NCBI RefSeq assembly: GCF_963676665.1
Contig: NZ_OY781378.1
Span: forward strand, 1-64,000
Direction: 5' to 3'
DNA: 64,000 nt
Source: an uncultured Tolumonas sp.
Lineage (GTDB): Bacteria; Pseudomonadota; Gammaproteobacteria; Enterobacterales; Aeromonadaceae
Shown here: piece after piece, positions 13,848 through 21,867 of the stretch
How the letters are laid out: each line of letters starts with the position of its first letter
Position numbering within the stretch: the stretch's first letter is position 1
Notes under the pieces: generated by a model
Database searches by the model: none
Told to the model about the DNA's origin: nothing
The model's input: only the letters and a program-made list of their open reading frames with translations
Program-made: the position numbers and the translations under genes

Positions 13848-14534
13848 TTACAAGCCAAGCGAGGCTAAGAGATCGTCGGAATCATTATTGCCATTGCTAT
13901 AGACAATTTTCTCTTCCTGGCTGTCTTGTTTCGACGCTTCAGCAGCCAGAATGGCATCTGGATCTAATTCCTGATTCGTTTCAAAATCATGTAATTGGAT
14001 AAATTCGGTACGATCAATCGCCAGTTCCAGATAGAAAATATTGTTTTTTCCGGTATAAAAAGAGACCCGGCGCGCTTGCGGGCGATCGAGATTGGTATCA
14101 ATAGACAGCAAGACTTGCTTGTTGATGGTCAGCATTTTCGGCTGGCTTTGTGTGATATGAGTTTTCAGTTCATGGCTGACTTTGCCGGTGAAATCACCCA
14201 GGATCTGGTTCATTAATTCACCCATAACATTACCGACTTCATCAGACGTATGCTGGGTTGCCAGTTCCTCTTTCGGGATGCCCATTTGCATCAGATAGCT
14301 TTGATACACTTCCAGCGCGGCAGCGGCGGAAAAGTTGATCACCACCAAGCCAGAAAAGGCGCCATCAAAGACTACAAAACAGCCGATATCTGGTTTCAGG
14401 CTGGTTTTGGTGATCCGTTGGATCATCGGGGAATAATCAATCGGTGTTTGTGCTGCTGCCGAGAGAACGTTTTTAACGGAATTACATAATTTGATCAGAA
14501 TATCTTCGGTCGTGATGGGTTTGTTCTTTTTCAT
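13848..14534 (-). CDS. DUF3334 family protein with a CheX-like motif
   Basis: 228 residues, no signal peptide or membrane segment, so cytoplasmic. It resembles the DUF3334 proteins of Aeromonas and Vibrio. The central segment SDEVGNVMGELMNQILGDF (about 104-122) carries the E-x-x-N pattern followed by G, reminiscent of the CheC/CheX/FliY phosphatase family, and the surrounding alternation of strands and helices fits that fold. The C-terminal 35 residues are acidic, Asn/Asp-rich and end in DDLLASLGL, a tail resembling those of chemotaxis-associated proteins. No chemotaxis gene is nearby. Function is unknown; CheX-like phosphatase or silent relative is a hypothesis. AGGGC before the ATG serves as ribosome binding site. 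Confidence 0.7.
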   Translation of the reverse strand: MKKNKPITTEDILIKLCNSVKNVLSAAAQTPIDYSPMIQRITKTSLKPDIGCFVVFDGAFSGLVVINFSAAAALEVYQSYLMQMGIPKEELATQHTSDEVGNVMGELMNQILGDFTGKVSHELKTHITQSQPKMLTINKQVLLSIDTNLDRPQARRVSFYTGKNNIFYLELAIDRTEFIQLHDFETNQELDPDAILAAEASKQDSQEEKIVYSNGNNDSDDLLASLGL

Positions 14535-14654
14535 CTTTATGCCCTGTTAGCAGCAAGCTGCCGCAATAATATTCTCGTGTATCGTTGTGCCTCACTTTGC
14601 CTGTGAGTTTCATCACTGTCCAGTCAACCGTCATCACTGTGTGGTGTTGATCGA

Positions 14655-14900
14655 TCAGTGTGGTGTTTTTTTAACTTCTTGTATTCGTCGCATCACCGCC
14701 ATTAATAACAACACCTGATAAGGGGTCATCATGAAAAAACCAACCATCATCAGCAATAATTCATAATAGGGATAATGCCATGCTTGCGGCCACCAATGGA
14801 GCCAGCCGAAGAATTCTAACCCGCCCCACATGACTAATAATATGCCTGCCATATCTAACAGTAGCCAAGGTAACGGAACCAGCAATTTCGTCTTATTCAT
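14655..14900 (-). CDS. Small hydrophobic membrane protein, unknown
   Basis: 81 residues, not recognised. Two or three hydrophobic stretches (about 8-31 and 44-70) rich in Trp, Leu and Met suggest an integral inner-membrane protein with a short basic C-terminus (MRRIQEVKKTPH). It lies in a 480-bp interval between two other single genes, transcribed leftward. The 3' end overlaps a repeated GTGTGGTG motif that also appears just beyond the stop. No partner gene suggests a role. Confidence 0.55.
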   Translation of the reverse strand: MNKTKLLVPLPWLLLDMAGILLVMWGGLEFFGWLHWWPQAWHYPYYELLLMMVGFFMMTPYQVLLLMAVMRRIQEVKKTPH

Positions 14901-15017
14901 GCATATAACTCCGCGTTGACATGATTGAGTCTCTGTCTTTAATTGACCGATGCGATTGAATTCTATACATTTGCGGCGGCTTTTTTCTGAGCCAGGATAA
15001 TTTAACTGGGAAAATAT

Positions 15018-15422
15018 ATGAAAAAGATAATTATTGCGGGATCTTTGTTAATTGCGGCGGGTGTTGCTCATGCTGGTTTATTGGATGCAGTGACTGATAC
15101 TGCAACGGCGGTAACTTCAGCCAAAGATTCCGGTGTTTCTGCTGATCAGGCAGTGAAAGCGATGTTGAAAACTAAGTTTCAGGAAAACGTCACGACTAAA
15201 GCGCAAGTAAAACAGAAGCTGGGTGAACCAAAATCAACAGCGACGGAAGATTCACTGGAAGTTTGGACCTACGATATGGACAGTGTGAACAATAAATTAA
15301 GCACTGTAACCGGTATTGCGAAAGCTTTAGGCAAAGACACTTCTAAGGTCGAGAAAGTAGTTGAACTGAAATTCGACGGTGATGTCATGAAGAGCTACGC
15401 AGTGATTGATGCGGCTGGTTAA
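15018..15422 (+). CDS. Exported SmpA/OmlA (BamE-like) domain protein
   Basis: 134 residues with a clear signal peptide (MKKIIIAGSLLIAAGVAHA, cleavage before GLLDA). The region about 55-125 has the SmpA/OmlA pattern: VTTKAQVKQKLGEPKST, a polar turn, then EVWTYDM and VVELKFDGDVMKSYAV. This is the two-helix, three-strand fold of BamE and related lipid-exposed or periplasmic proteins. No lipobox Cys follows the signal, so it is soluble periplasmic and not BamE itself. Monocistronic with its own terminator. Function unknown. Confidence 0.75.
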   Translation: MKKIIIAGSLLIAAGVAHAGLLDAVTDTATAVTSAKDSGVSADQAVKAMLKTKFQENVTTKAQVKQKLGEPKSTATEDSLEVWTYDMDSVNNKLSTVTGIAKALGKDTSKVEKVVELKFDGDVMKSYAVIDAAG

Positions 15423-15453
15423 TAGTTCACAGACATCTCTGAAGTAAAATGCT

Positions 15454-15490
15454 AAATGCCGCTTACAAAATATGAGCGGCATTTATTTTA
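15454..15490 (+). terminator. Terminator after the SmpA/OmlA-like gene
   Basis: Perfect 10-bp stem AAATGCCGCT (15454-15463) / AGCGGCATTT (15475-15484) followed by ATTTTA. Confidence 0.8.
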
Positions 15491-15761
15491 GTTCAAATGC
15501 TGAAGGCATGCCCCGATTCAACCATGTTTCATAATTTACAAGTATGTTGTATTTATTGAACAATATGATAATCACGAACACCGTAATGGTTAATGCGGCG
15601 GCTAGTTATTTTTCTGTTTTTAAAGCAGAAAAATAAGTTAACTAGTATTGGTATTGATAGATAATTGATGTTTAACCCTGTGTGGTTTGATTGAATAGAT
15701 AATGTTAACACTAAGAGTAAAACATTAAATGGTATGATTGTTTCTTTCACTTTTAATTTTG
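15491..15761. other. AT-rich gap downstream of the putative immunity gene
   Basis: Low-GC interval continuing the composition of the adjacent T6SS cargo. It contains an AT-only hairpin TTATTTTTCTG / CAGAAAAATAA (about 15606-15636) that could act as a weak 3' end for the minus-strand genes. A GTG-started 65-codon minus-strand frame (15750-15553) with a hydrophobic N-terminus lies here, but has no convincing ribosome binding site and is not called. Confidence 0.4.
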
Positions 15762-16205
15762 CTAATATTTAAAGTAACTAATGCCATCTTTGCCGCAATA
15801 ATATAGATCTTTTATCGGATCATAGTACCCACCCGGAACAAAAACCCTATATGTTTTTCCTTTTTCAAATAAATAGTCTTTAGTTATGTTTATTATTCTT
15901 TTTGTCGAGCCATTTGGTGGTAAATCTTCATAGTCACTTAGTTTTGGTGTGTATTTGTCATAATAATAATACCCAATAAATGGAACATCTTTGCCATCTG
16001 TGGTTAAAAAAATATTGGGGTTTTTTATAAGGATTTTCATTGTTTTTTTTGATTCATTTTTTAATGTAATCAATATTACTACATTGTTGTTTTCTTTTTT
16101 GGCAGTTACGTTGGTAATAATGTTGAGGTCATTAGGACAGATTTCTGCATAGGTGTTTAATGATGCAATTAACAAGTACATATACAAACCAATCCTAAAA
16201 ATCAT
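15762..16205 (-). CDS. Putative periplasmic immunity protein for the VgrG-linked metallopeptidase
   Basis: 147 residues, not recognised by family. It has a signal peptide (MIFRIGLYMYLLIASLNTYA, cleavage before EICPN) and two cysteines far apart (CPNDL near 23, YYCGKD near 137) that could form a disulfide. The mature part is rich in strands, Lys, Asn and Tyr, like a small beta-sandwich. The gene is AT-rich. Its ATG overlaps the stop of the metallopeptidase frame by 4 nt (ATGA), a tight coupling. Position directly after a T6SS effector domain, small size and periplasmic address are the usual marks of a T6SS immunity gene. The immunity role is inferred from context only. Confidence 0.65.
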   Translation of the reverse strand: MIFRIGLYMYLLIASLNTYAEICPNDLNIITNVTAKKENNNVVILITLKNESKKTMKILIKNPNIFLTTDGKDVPFIGYYYYDKYTPKLSDYEDLPPNGSTKRIINITKDYLFEKGKTYRVFVPGGYYDPIKDLYYCGKDGISYFKY

Positions 16206-16723
16206 CTGTCCTCCAAATAATATTCAAAGCTATCTGCATGTTTTAATGCCAAATCGGGTCTTTTATTGGCTAGAAGGTGCGAGTTTTCTTTATAGTAAAT
16301 ATCTTTACCGTGATTGTAGTCAGGAAAATGATCTTGTGTAGGCCCAATGTTGTAAATATGAGATATTTCATGTGACAAAACACCAGCCGTTGACTCGGAA
16401 CCATCATTTTTACTGTTCGACCAAAATTTTTCACCTAAGTGTATTTTTCCATGATCTTTCCATCCCTCTATTTTTGCATAAATATTTTCATTTGTTTTGT
16501 CAAATGAGTCTATGTTTAATGAATCATTATATTCAATTTCTTTATTAACTCTATCAAAAATAGTTCTTCTTGCATTTTCATCAGTTGTGCCAAAAGCTGA
16601 TTTAAACTTTTTTTGATCATCGTCACTCCATCGCATGAGTTCTTCTTTTTTATTGGATAACATGATTTTCTGATTATATATTGCTTTCTGTATTTTTTGT
16701 TTTTGTTCGAGAGTGAATGAATT
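16202..16723 (-). pseudogene. Severed C-terminal M35-like zinc metallopeptidase domain of VgrG
   Basis: 173 codons from the IS boundary to the stop; an internal ATG at 16663 leaves 153. The frame carries HEISH (zinc HExxH), then GPTQDH, matching the aspzincin pattern in which an Asp after the second His is the third ligand. Upstream FGTTDENARRTIFDRVNKEIEYNDSL and downstream ALKHADSFEYYLED also fit M35/lysine-specific metalloendopeptidase domains. It has no promoter or ribosome binding site of its own. It is in frame with vgrG once the IS and one copy of the target duplication are removed, so it was the effector tail of an evolved VgrG. The domain itself looks undamaged; only its link to VgrG is broken. 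Confidence 0.8.
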
Positions 16724-16733
16724 AGTGCCAGCA

Positions 16734-18120
16734 CATAGACTGGACCTTAAGAATTAAACATTTCAAAAATTCCATCTAAGGTCCTATTTTTCTTGGCTTT
16801 TCTTTGTTGGGCTTTTTTCGCATTCTTTGATATATACGCTATAGCCCATTCCAGCCGAGCCGTTATTTCCAACCATGCTTGATGAATATAAGCCTCCAGT
16901 AGTGGTAACAACCAAACATCAACATTCTTCCCTGCTTTGTACACCGAAGCGGATGGCATACTTTGCATCGCGATGTACCTGCGGATGATCAATGCCAGCA
17001 AACTGGCCCAGACCAATCCTTTCATGATGGCTTGTTGGCCCGTTGCAAAACTTCGCCAGTTTGTATCGGATTTCAGCTCTTTAAACAGTAACTCAACCTG
17101 CCAACGACACCGGTAAATCATCATGATCTCATCGGCTGACCACGTTGTTGCTGGTAAATTGGTGACCCAGATACAAAATCGTTTTTCTTCTGCAAACCAA
17201 CGACGGACTAACCGGAATTCATCCGCGCCTCGCTTGATTTTTAAGTCCAAAACCTCTGAGCGATTCATTTTTCGGTCGATTTCTTTGAGTTTCAGACCGG
17301 CGAGTTTGGGTAATATCCGACCCTGACCATTGCGTGCTTCGATTATCACTGGATTGAGGTTTTTACCGCCTCTGACGATGAATGAACCGCCATGTTCAGA
17401 TAACTGACTGAAATACTTGAAGTCTACATACCCGGCATCCGCCAGCAGCAACTGATTGCGCATCAGTTCTGTTTTCGGCAAATACGCCCGCTCTGAAGCT
17501 GTATCGGCGGTGATCATCATGGCTTTTGGCATTTGATGTTTTAGCGATAACGTCATATGACATTCAATCACCGCCGGATGGGTTGGAAATCGACTTGGGA
17601 AAACTTCCGCTAAGCCATCATGAACTCGGAAAGAACTGCCATCCTGTAACAGGATATCGTCAAAACAGTCGAGTTTGGTGGGCAACTTTGCTTTCAGTGC
17701 CAAAACAAACTGCGCAATAGCAAACTCGGTTAACTGTTGCATTAATTGTGCAAACGCCGGTTTTCGTAATTGATTATGAAAGGGCTTATAAGCCACAAAC
17801 TGTTTTTCACTGAGACTCATTCCATTGAATTGTCGATGAAGATCCGCGATAGCATGACAATTCCCTTTACTGAGCGCAGCAAGCAGACTCAGGACTAACG
17901 ATTGAGGTTCAATGGTCCGTTCACGTTTTAAGAAGCCAGTACGTCTGGCGACTCTGGTTATAAAATCTGGACAGAAGAATTGCGATAATTGGTGTTTTAA
18001 GGAGATAATCGTCATCGGCTTCATGGTTGATGAGAAATGGTTTGGCGACGATTATCTGATCATAAATGAGGCCATTTTTCTATCTGAAATAAAGAGTTAT
18101 CGCTTAAGATCCTGTCTATG
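16734..18120 (-). mobile_element. IS4-family insertion sequence, 1387 bp
   Basis: Complete element. Terminal inverted repeats are CATAGACTGGACCTTAAG at 16734 and, read inward from 18120, CATAGACAGGATCTTAAG (16 of 18 identical). A perfect 10-bp target duplication AGTGCCAGCA flanks it at 16724-16733 and 18121-18130. One intact transposase fills the element. Identical duplications and an undamaged transposase suggest a recent insertion. Confidence 0.95.
16747..18024 (-). CDS. IS4-family transposase (DDE)
   Basis: 425 residues, apparently intact. DDE catalytic core: first Asp in ILLQDGSSFRVHDG, second Asp in LLADAGYVDF, and Glu in YRCRWQVELLFKELKSD, which is the Y-2-R-3-E-6-K signature of the IS4 family. 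The N-terminal part is helical and presumably binds the terminal repeats, and the C-terminus is basic (KNAKKAQQRKAKKNR). It is transcribed in the same direction as the host vgrG gene and could send transcription into the severed effector frame. Confidence 0.93.
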   Translation of the reverse strand: MKPMTIISLKHQLSQFFCPDFITRVARRTGFLKRERTIEPQSLVLSLLAALSKGNCHAIADLHRQFNGMSLSEKQFVAYKPFHNQLRKPAFAQLMQQLTEFAIAQFVLALKAKLPTKLDCFDDILLQDGSSFRVHDGLAEVFPSRFPTHPAVIECHMTLSLKHQMPKAMMITADTASERAYLPKTELMRNQLLLADAGYVDFKYFSQLSEHGGSFIVRGGKNLNPVIIEARNGQGRILPKLAGLKLKEIDRKMNRSEVLDLKIKRGADEFRLVRRWFAEEKRFCIWVTNLPATTWSADEIMMIYRCRWQVELLFKELKSDTNWRSFATGQQAIMKGLVWASLLALIIRRYIAMQSMPSASVYKAGKNVDVWLLPLLEAYIHQAWLEITARLEWAIAYISKNAKKAQQRKAKKNRTLDGIFEMFNS

Positions 18121-20166
18121 AGTGCCAGCATTAATAAATGTTCTATCCTGACCTGATTTAGATCCTTTTGCTTGACTGCCAAAATCACAAACACCATCTG
18201 CAATTTTTTCAAATTCCTCACTGAATGGGGCTTTTTTCTTGAATGTGGCAAGCTGAATGGCACTTAATGCGGGGTGTAACAGCATTTTGACCAGTGATGG
18301 GAATGATGCTGGAGACGCTGAACCACCGCTGTTAATACGAATGCTGGCTCCTTGCAGTTTAATGCCCGAATTATCGAGTAATAATATACTGCCGCCAGCA
18401 TCAAAACTCATGGCGATTGTGGCTTCTAAAACCATTGTTTGTCCTGCTTTTACATGCAACTCTTGATCAGCTTTGGTTAACCATTTCTTATTAATATGCA
18501 GATTGTGATTTTGCAATATATGCAGATCTTGCTTGCCGGATATTGTCGTCAGGCGTTTTTTATTAATGGTCAGATGTGTTTCGCCTGACGTCTGTCGTAA
18601 ATCTTTTCCACCTATCCATAAGTGTTCGTTGGCGCCAATTTCAGTACGGCTGGTGTGTTTTACTTTGCGATACCAGTTCCGTTGCGCATGCAGCACAATT
18701 TGTTCTTGGCCTTTTTTATCTTCAAAACGCAGTTCATTAAATCCATTGTCATCAGGGCTGGAACGGGTGCTAAACCCACTTTGTGACTGGTTGGCCGGAT
18801 ATTGAATAGGGGATGCATTCACGACATTGTGTACGCAACCAATGACGTAGGGGCGATCAATATCATGTTCTAAAAAGGCCACTATCACTTCCTGACCAAT
18901 TCGAGGCAAGAAGTGCTGACCGTAGCCGGCACCGGCCCAGCTTTGTGCGACACGTAACCAACAACTGGATTTTTCATCGCGACGTTCTTCCCGATCCCAA
19001 TGAAATTGCACCTTAATACGGCCATATTCATCGGTATAAATTTCCTGGTTTTTCGGGCCGGTAACCAGCGCGGTTTGAAAACCACCGGGTTGTGGTTTTT
19101 CATGTGTGCAGGGTAGAGCGAACGGTGCATTTTTATGATGCAGCATCACGTGGTTTTGATAGTGGCTGCGGCCTTCGGCTAACTCTTTTAAGACCTGTGG
19201 TTGTGCGCCTTCATGTTGAATAGAGACCACTAGCCACATCAGATTCAATTCAGGCTGTGGGTGCTCGGTTACGGGCAGGAAGCTGCCGGGGTAGATATTC
19301 CGTACATTACTGCGGGCAAAAATACGCTGACGCTCGTGTTGTTGCTGAGCGAGAATCAAACTGGCTTTGCTTGCTGCTTGTGACTGCGCAGCCTGTTGTG
19401 TCGCGTACTGATACCATTCATGTCGGGCATATGAGGTATTACCTGTAAGATTAAATCGAGGGCGAGTGAAATCATATTCGTTCACCGTGGATTGATCTGC
19501 GGTGGCTGTGAATTGCCAGTCGAATTGGGTTAGTACTGGGTGATCGGGGTTTTGCCCTGAATCGGGTTGATAACTGACTGGATCAACTTTAGGGCAATGT
19601 TCCTTCCCATCGACAACCACCATCGTATGCTGGTCTGCGGTGTGTTCAAAATAGTAGAACAGGCCATGCCATTCACATAAACGCTGCAGGAAATGCAGAT
19701 CGGTTTCACCGTATTGTACGCAGTAGGTTAGCAATGGTTGTGGGCGTGTAGTTTGGATACGCAATGCGGCGGGGTTTAATCCGGCGTGTTGCCAGATCTC
19801 TTGAATAATGTCGGTGACAGATTGCCGTTGGAATATTCGTTGGTCGGTTCGGTAGCGCAGCAATTCTGCTTGTGGGACAAGCAGAAAGCGGTAGTGATGA
19901 TGGTGATTATCGGTTTTGATATGACCAACACTCAGCACTATGCCATGGATAAAGCGGGGCTGTGGTCTGTTTTGTAGAGTCAGACAAGCGGTTTGATGCT
20001 GCAATGCCATGATATCCAGTGCGTCTGAGTCACAGACCACATCAATTTCAAAATGGTAGTTTTTGCCTAATGCTTCTTCACCGGAAAAGCGTAATACACC
20101 TAGTTCTTCACTCCAGCTATCAACGGTAAACAAAAACTGTGCTTCGTTTGCGGAAAAGAACCACAT
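18097..20166 (-). CDS. vgrG: Type VI secretion spike protein VgrG (C-terminal extension cut by the IS)
   Basis: 689 codons, of which the first 682 are native and the last seven (HRQDLKR) are read from the IS end. VgrG (TssI) trimers cap the Hcp tube and carry effectors. The N-terminal gp27-like domain (about 1-370) begins FLFTVDSWSEELGVLRFSGEE. The OB/gp5 part contains TDEYGRIKVQFHWDRE and SCWLRVAQSWAG, followed by GYGQHFLPRIGQEV and the beta-helical needle to about 610. Residues about 615-682 are a linker to the lost peptidase. GGAAGGG precedes the ATG. The spike itself should still fold. The ancestral protein would have been about 855 residues. Confidence 0.93.
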   Translation of the reverse strand: MWFFSANEAQFLFTVDSWSEELGVLRFSGEEALGKNYHFEIDVVCDSDALDIMALQHQTACLTLQNRPQPRFIHGIVLSVGHIKTDNHHHHYRFLLVPQAELLRYRTDQRIFQRQSVTDIIQEIWQHAGLNPAALRIQTTRPQPLLTYCVQYGETDLHFLQRLCEWHGLFYYFEHTADQHTMVVVDGKEHCPKVDPVSYQPDSGQNPDHPVLTQFDWQFTATADQSTVNEYDFTRPRFNLTGNTSYARHEWYQYATQQAAQSQAASKASLILAQQQHERQRIFARSNVRNIYPGSFLPVTEHPQPELNLMWLVVSIQHEGAQPQVLKELAEGRSHYQNHVMLHHKNAPFALPCTHEKPQPGGFQTALVTGPKNQEIYTDEYGRIKVQFHWDREERRDEKSSCWLRVAQSWAGAGYGQHFLPRIGQEVIVAFLEHDIDRPYVIGCVHNVVNASPIQYPANQSQSGFSTRSSPDDNGFNELRFEDKKGQEQIVLHAQRNWYRKVKHTSRTEIGANEHLWIGGKDLRQTSGETHLTINKKRLTTISGKQDLHILQNHNLHINKKWLTKADQELHVKAGQTMVLEATIAMSFDAGGSILLLDNSGIKLQGASIRINSGGSASPASFPSLVKMLLHPALSAIQLATFKKKAPFSEEFEKIADGVCDFGSQAKGSKSGQDRTFINAGTHRQDLKR

Positions 20167-20208
20167 GTATTGACCCTTCCATAGAGCTCATCGAGAAGAA
20201 CTCGTCGA

Positions 20209-20246
20209 GAAAAAAGACACCGCATTCCCAAAAGGAGTGCGGTGTG
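20209..20246 (-). terminator. Hairpin terminator/attenuator between hcp and vgrG
   Basis: On the minus strand CACCGCACTCC, loop of about 5, GGAATGCGGTG (one mismatch), then TCTTTTTT. It lies between the hcp stop and the vgrG start of one operon, so it may reduce vgrG mRNA relative to hcp, whose product is needed in great excess. Confidence 0.75.
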
Positions 20247-20275
20247 GTTGGTATAGCGATTTAGTAGTTATCTGC

Positions 20276-20794
20276 TTAAGCAGAAATCGGTGAACGCCAG
20301 TCATCTGAGCCGGAAGTGCCGGAGACTTCATGTGTCCATTTGATGGCACGGTAAGTCATATAGATATCTTCCAGATGGGTGAAATGAGCCAGAGAAGGAT
20401 CTTGGCAATTTGGCATGCGTGCTTGCACGTCGACCACGATGGCATCGGTCAGTTCGGTGGTGAAATAATGCTCCTGCGTGCCAGCAGCAGAGGTACGGTA
20501 CCATTTGATTTTTACGCTTGGCAGACGTTCACCGGAAGTCAATGAGTTATAAATCAGCGGGGAACATTTGTCGAAAACCTTACTGATTTTGACTGGTTTA
20601 TGTACACGTTGACCGGATGGCTGACCTGATTGTGGATCGCGAGGTAAGACCACCTGATGTTCAAAACCTTGCACCATCACTTCATCTTCGTGGCCTTCCT
20701 GATAGATGTTACCGACAGAGGCTTCAGTAAACGTACCGGCTGTGATCAGACCCTGTTTTTCACCGTTAATGGTCATATACGCGGGAGTTGGCAT
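20276..20794 (-). CDS. hcp: Type VI secretion tube protein Hcp
   Basis: 172 residues, standard Hcp (TssD) size. Hexameric rings of Hcp stack into the secreted inner tube. Typical blocks are MPTPAYMTINGEKQGLITAG at the N-terminus, EDEVMVQGFEHQVVLPRDPQSGQPSGQRVHKP in the middle and ITWTHE-like AIKWTHEVSG near the end. AGGAG is 8 nt before the ATG. It is followed by vgrG after 109 nt with a hairpin in between. No tss structural genes (sheath, baseplate, ClpV) are in the window, so this is an auxiliary hcp-vgrG cluster that relies on a main locus elsewhere. Confidence 0.96.
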   Translation of the reverse strand: MPTPAYMTINGEKQGLITAGTFTEASVGNIYQEGHEDEVMVQGFEHQVVLPRDPQSGQPSGQRVHKPVKISKVFDKCSPLIYNSLTSGERLPSVKIKWYRTSAAGTQEHYFTTELTDAIVVDVQARMPNCQDPSLAHFTHLEDIYMTYRAIKWTHEVSGTSGSDDWRSPISA

Positions 20795-20847
20795 GTTCGT
20801 GCTCCTAATTATTGTTTGATGCCGGAATTGGCATTCGGCATAGATAG

Positions 20848-20864
20848 AGCAGGGAATATGCCAG
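20848..20864 (-). promoter_or_regulatory. Sigma-54-type promoter of hcp
   Basis: Minus strand CTGGCATATTCCCTGCT: -24 GG and -12 GC are separated by exactly 10 nt, with the flanking bases of the consensus (TGGCAY...YTGCW). Predicted start near 20837, giving a leader of about 43 nt that begins with the hairpin ATGCCGAAT...ATTCCGGCAT. Sigma-54 control of hcp is known in Vibrio and Aeromonas relatives. The remaining gap to 21044 is AT-rich and could hold activator sites; none is identified. Confidence 0.65.
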
Positions 20865-21044
20865 CCTTAAGTTTTTATTTAACTGATTGATAAATAACGA
20901 TTTATATTTTCATTCCGGAGTGGGAACACTAGCAGGAAAACGAATATAAGCATTAAAACGGGATAGGAATTTTAGCTAACTGTCTGTTATTAAAGATATT
21001 CGTTATTGTGTGCAGAACTTGTGGCAGGGTGCAGTTTTTTGCGT

Positions 21045-21088
21045 AAATAACAGAGGGGGGTGAGTTGATCTCATTCCCTCTGTTATTT
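21045..21088. terminator. Long inverted repeat after the cytochrome b gene
   Basis: Perfect 13-bp arms AAATAACAGAGGG (21045-21057) and CCCTCTGTTATTT (21076-21088) with an inner TGAG/CTCA pairing. It lies 9 nt past the stop of the minus-strand cytochrome gene, so it is probably its terminator, although the U-run is weak. Confidence 0.6.
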
Positions 21089-21097
21089 CTGTCAGGC

Positions 21098-21682
21098 TTA
21101 TTTGGGCTTTTTCTTATAACCACTCAGCATGGCATGTACCAGATTTTCACGGGTCAGATGGCTGACCAGTACCACCGCGGTAATATGAATACCGGCACCT
21201 AACATGGTCAGATTGGCAAAAAACTCATGTACGCCGCCCCAGTCAATAAAATCGGTGGCGGAAGCGATGGTGGCTTGCCAACCGTCGAAAGCATCGCCAA
21301 GGGTTGATAACCAACCGGTCAGGCCAGTCAATAATAAACCACTCAGTAAACAGATGATCATGACGGCACCAGCCGGATTATGCCCTTCGTAATACGGATG
21401 CTCACCCCGCAACATAGCTCGCATGTAAACCTTAAATTCAGCCAGATTCGGCATGAAATTTTTGAAACGGGCATTTTTAGAGCCGATGACTCCCCAGACT
21501 AAACGTGCCAACACAAAACCAATCACGATGTAACCAGCATAACGGTGCAGGGTATTGCCACGCGCAAATGGCATACCTCTGTCGGATAACAGATAGTTGC
21601 AGAAAAACAGGGTGACAACAGTCCAGTGGAATATACGTACAAACGCATCCCATACTTTGACTTTTTCGGATGAAAATTCCAT
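21098..21682 (-). CDS. Cytochrome b561 / hydrogenase-type b-cytochrome family protein
   Basis: 194 residues, four transmembrane helices (about 15-35, 48-68, 104-126 and 150-175). Candidate haem-ligand histidines are in RIFHWTV (19), LHRYAGY (46), GVHEFF and GIHITA. The pattern matches the prokaryotic cytochrome b561 / Ni-Fe hydrogenase b-subunit family, which passes electrons between a periplasmic partner and the quinone pool. No cytochrome c, hydrogenase or molybdoenzyme gene is adjacent, so the partner is unknown. AAAGGAG precedes the ATG by 7 nt. The C-terminus is basic (GYKKKPK). Confidence 0.85.
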   Translation of the reverse strand: MEFSSEKVKVWDAFVRIFHWTVVTLFFCNYLLSDRGMPFARGNTLHRYAGYIVIGFVLARLVWGVIGSKNARFKNFMPNLAEFKVYMRAMLRGEHPYYEGHNPAGAVMIICLLSGLLLTGLTGWLSTLGDAFDGWQATIASATDFIDWGGVHEFFANLTMLGAGIHITAVVLVSHLTRENLVHAMLSGYKKKPK

Positions 21683-21867
21683 CGATTACTCCTTTACGGA
21701 TGAAAGAGCTGAGTTATTTCTCTAAGCAGATAGTGATTAAGTTAACAGAGTTGCATTAATTTTTCATTAATCCGATTCGGCTGAATACTTGCTCAAAAAA
21801 TGACCATGGTGGTTGTATATTGACTGCGTTAATATAGTCAACAGGCCAGTAGTAATGGGGTTGTAAC

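Noticed and set aside
15553-15750. 65-codon minus-strand frame after the putative immunity gene, hydrophobic N-terminus
   Set aside because: GTG start without a clear ribosome binding site, overlaps an AT hairpin, and the low GC makes chance frames likely.
21003-21050. A second sigma-54-like site TGCCACAAGTTCTGCA in the hcp upstream region
   Set aside because: The essential GG of the -24 element is missing (GC instead), so it was dropped in favour of the site at 20848-20864.
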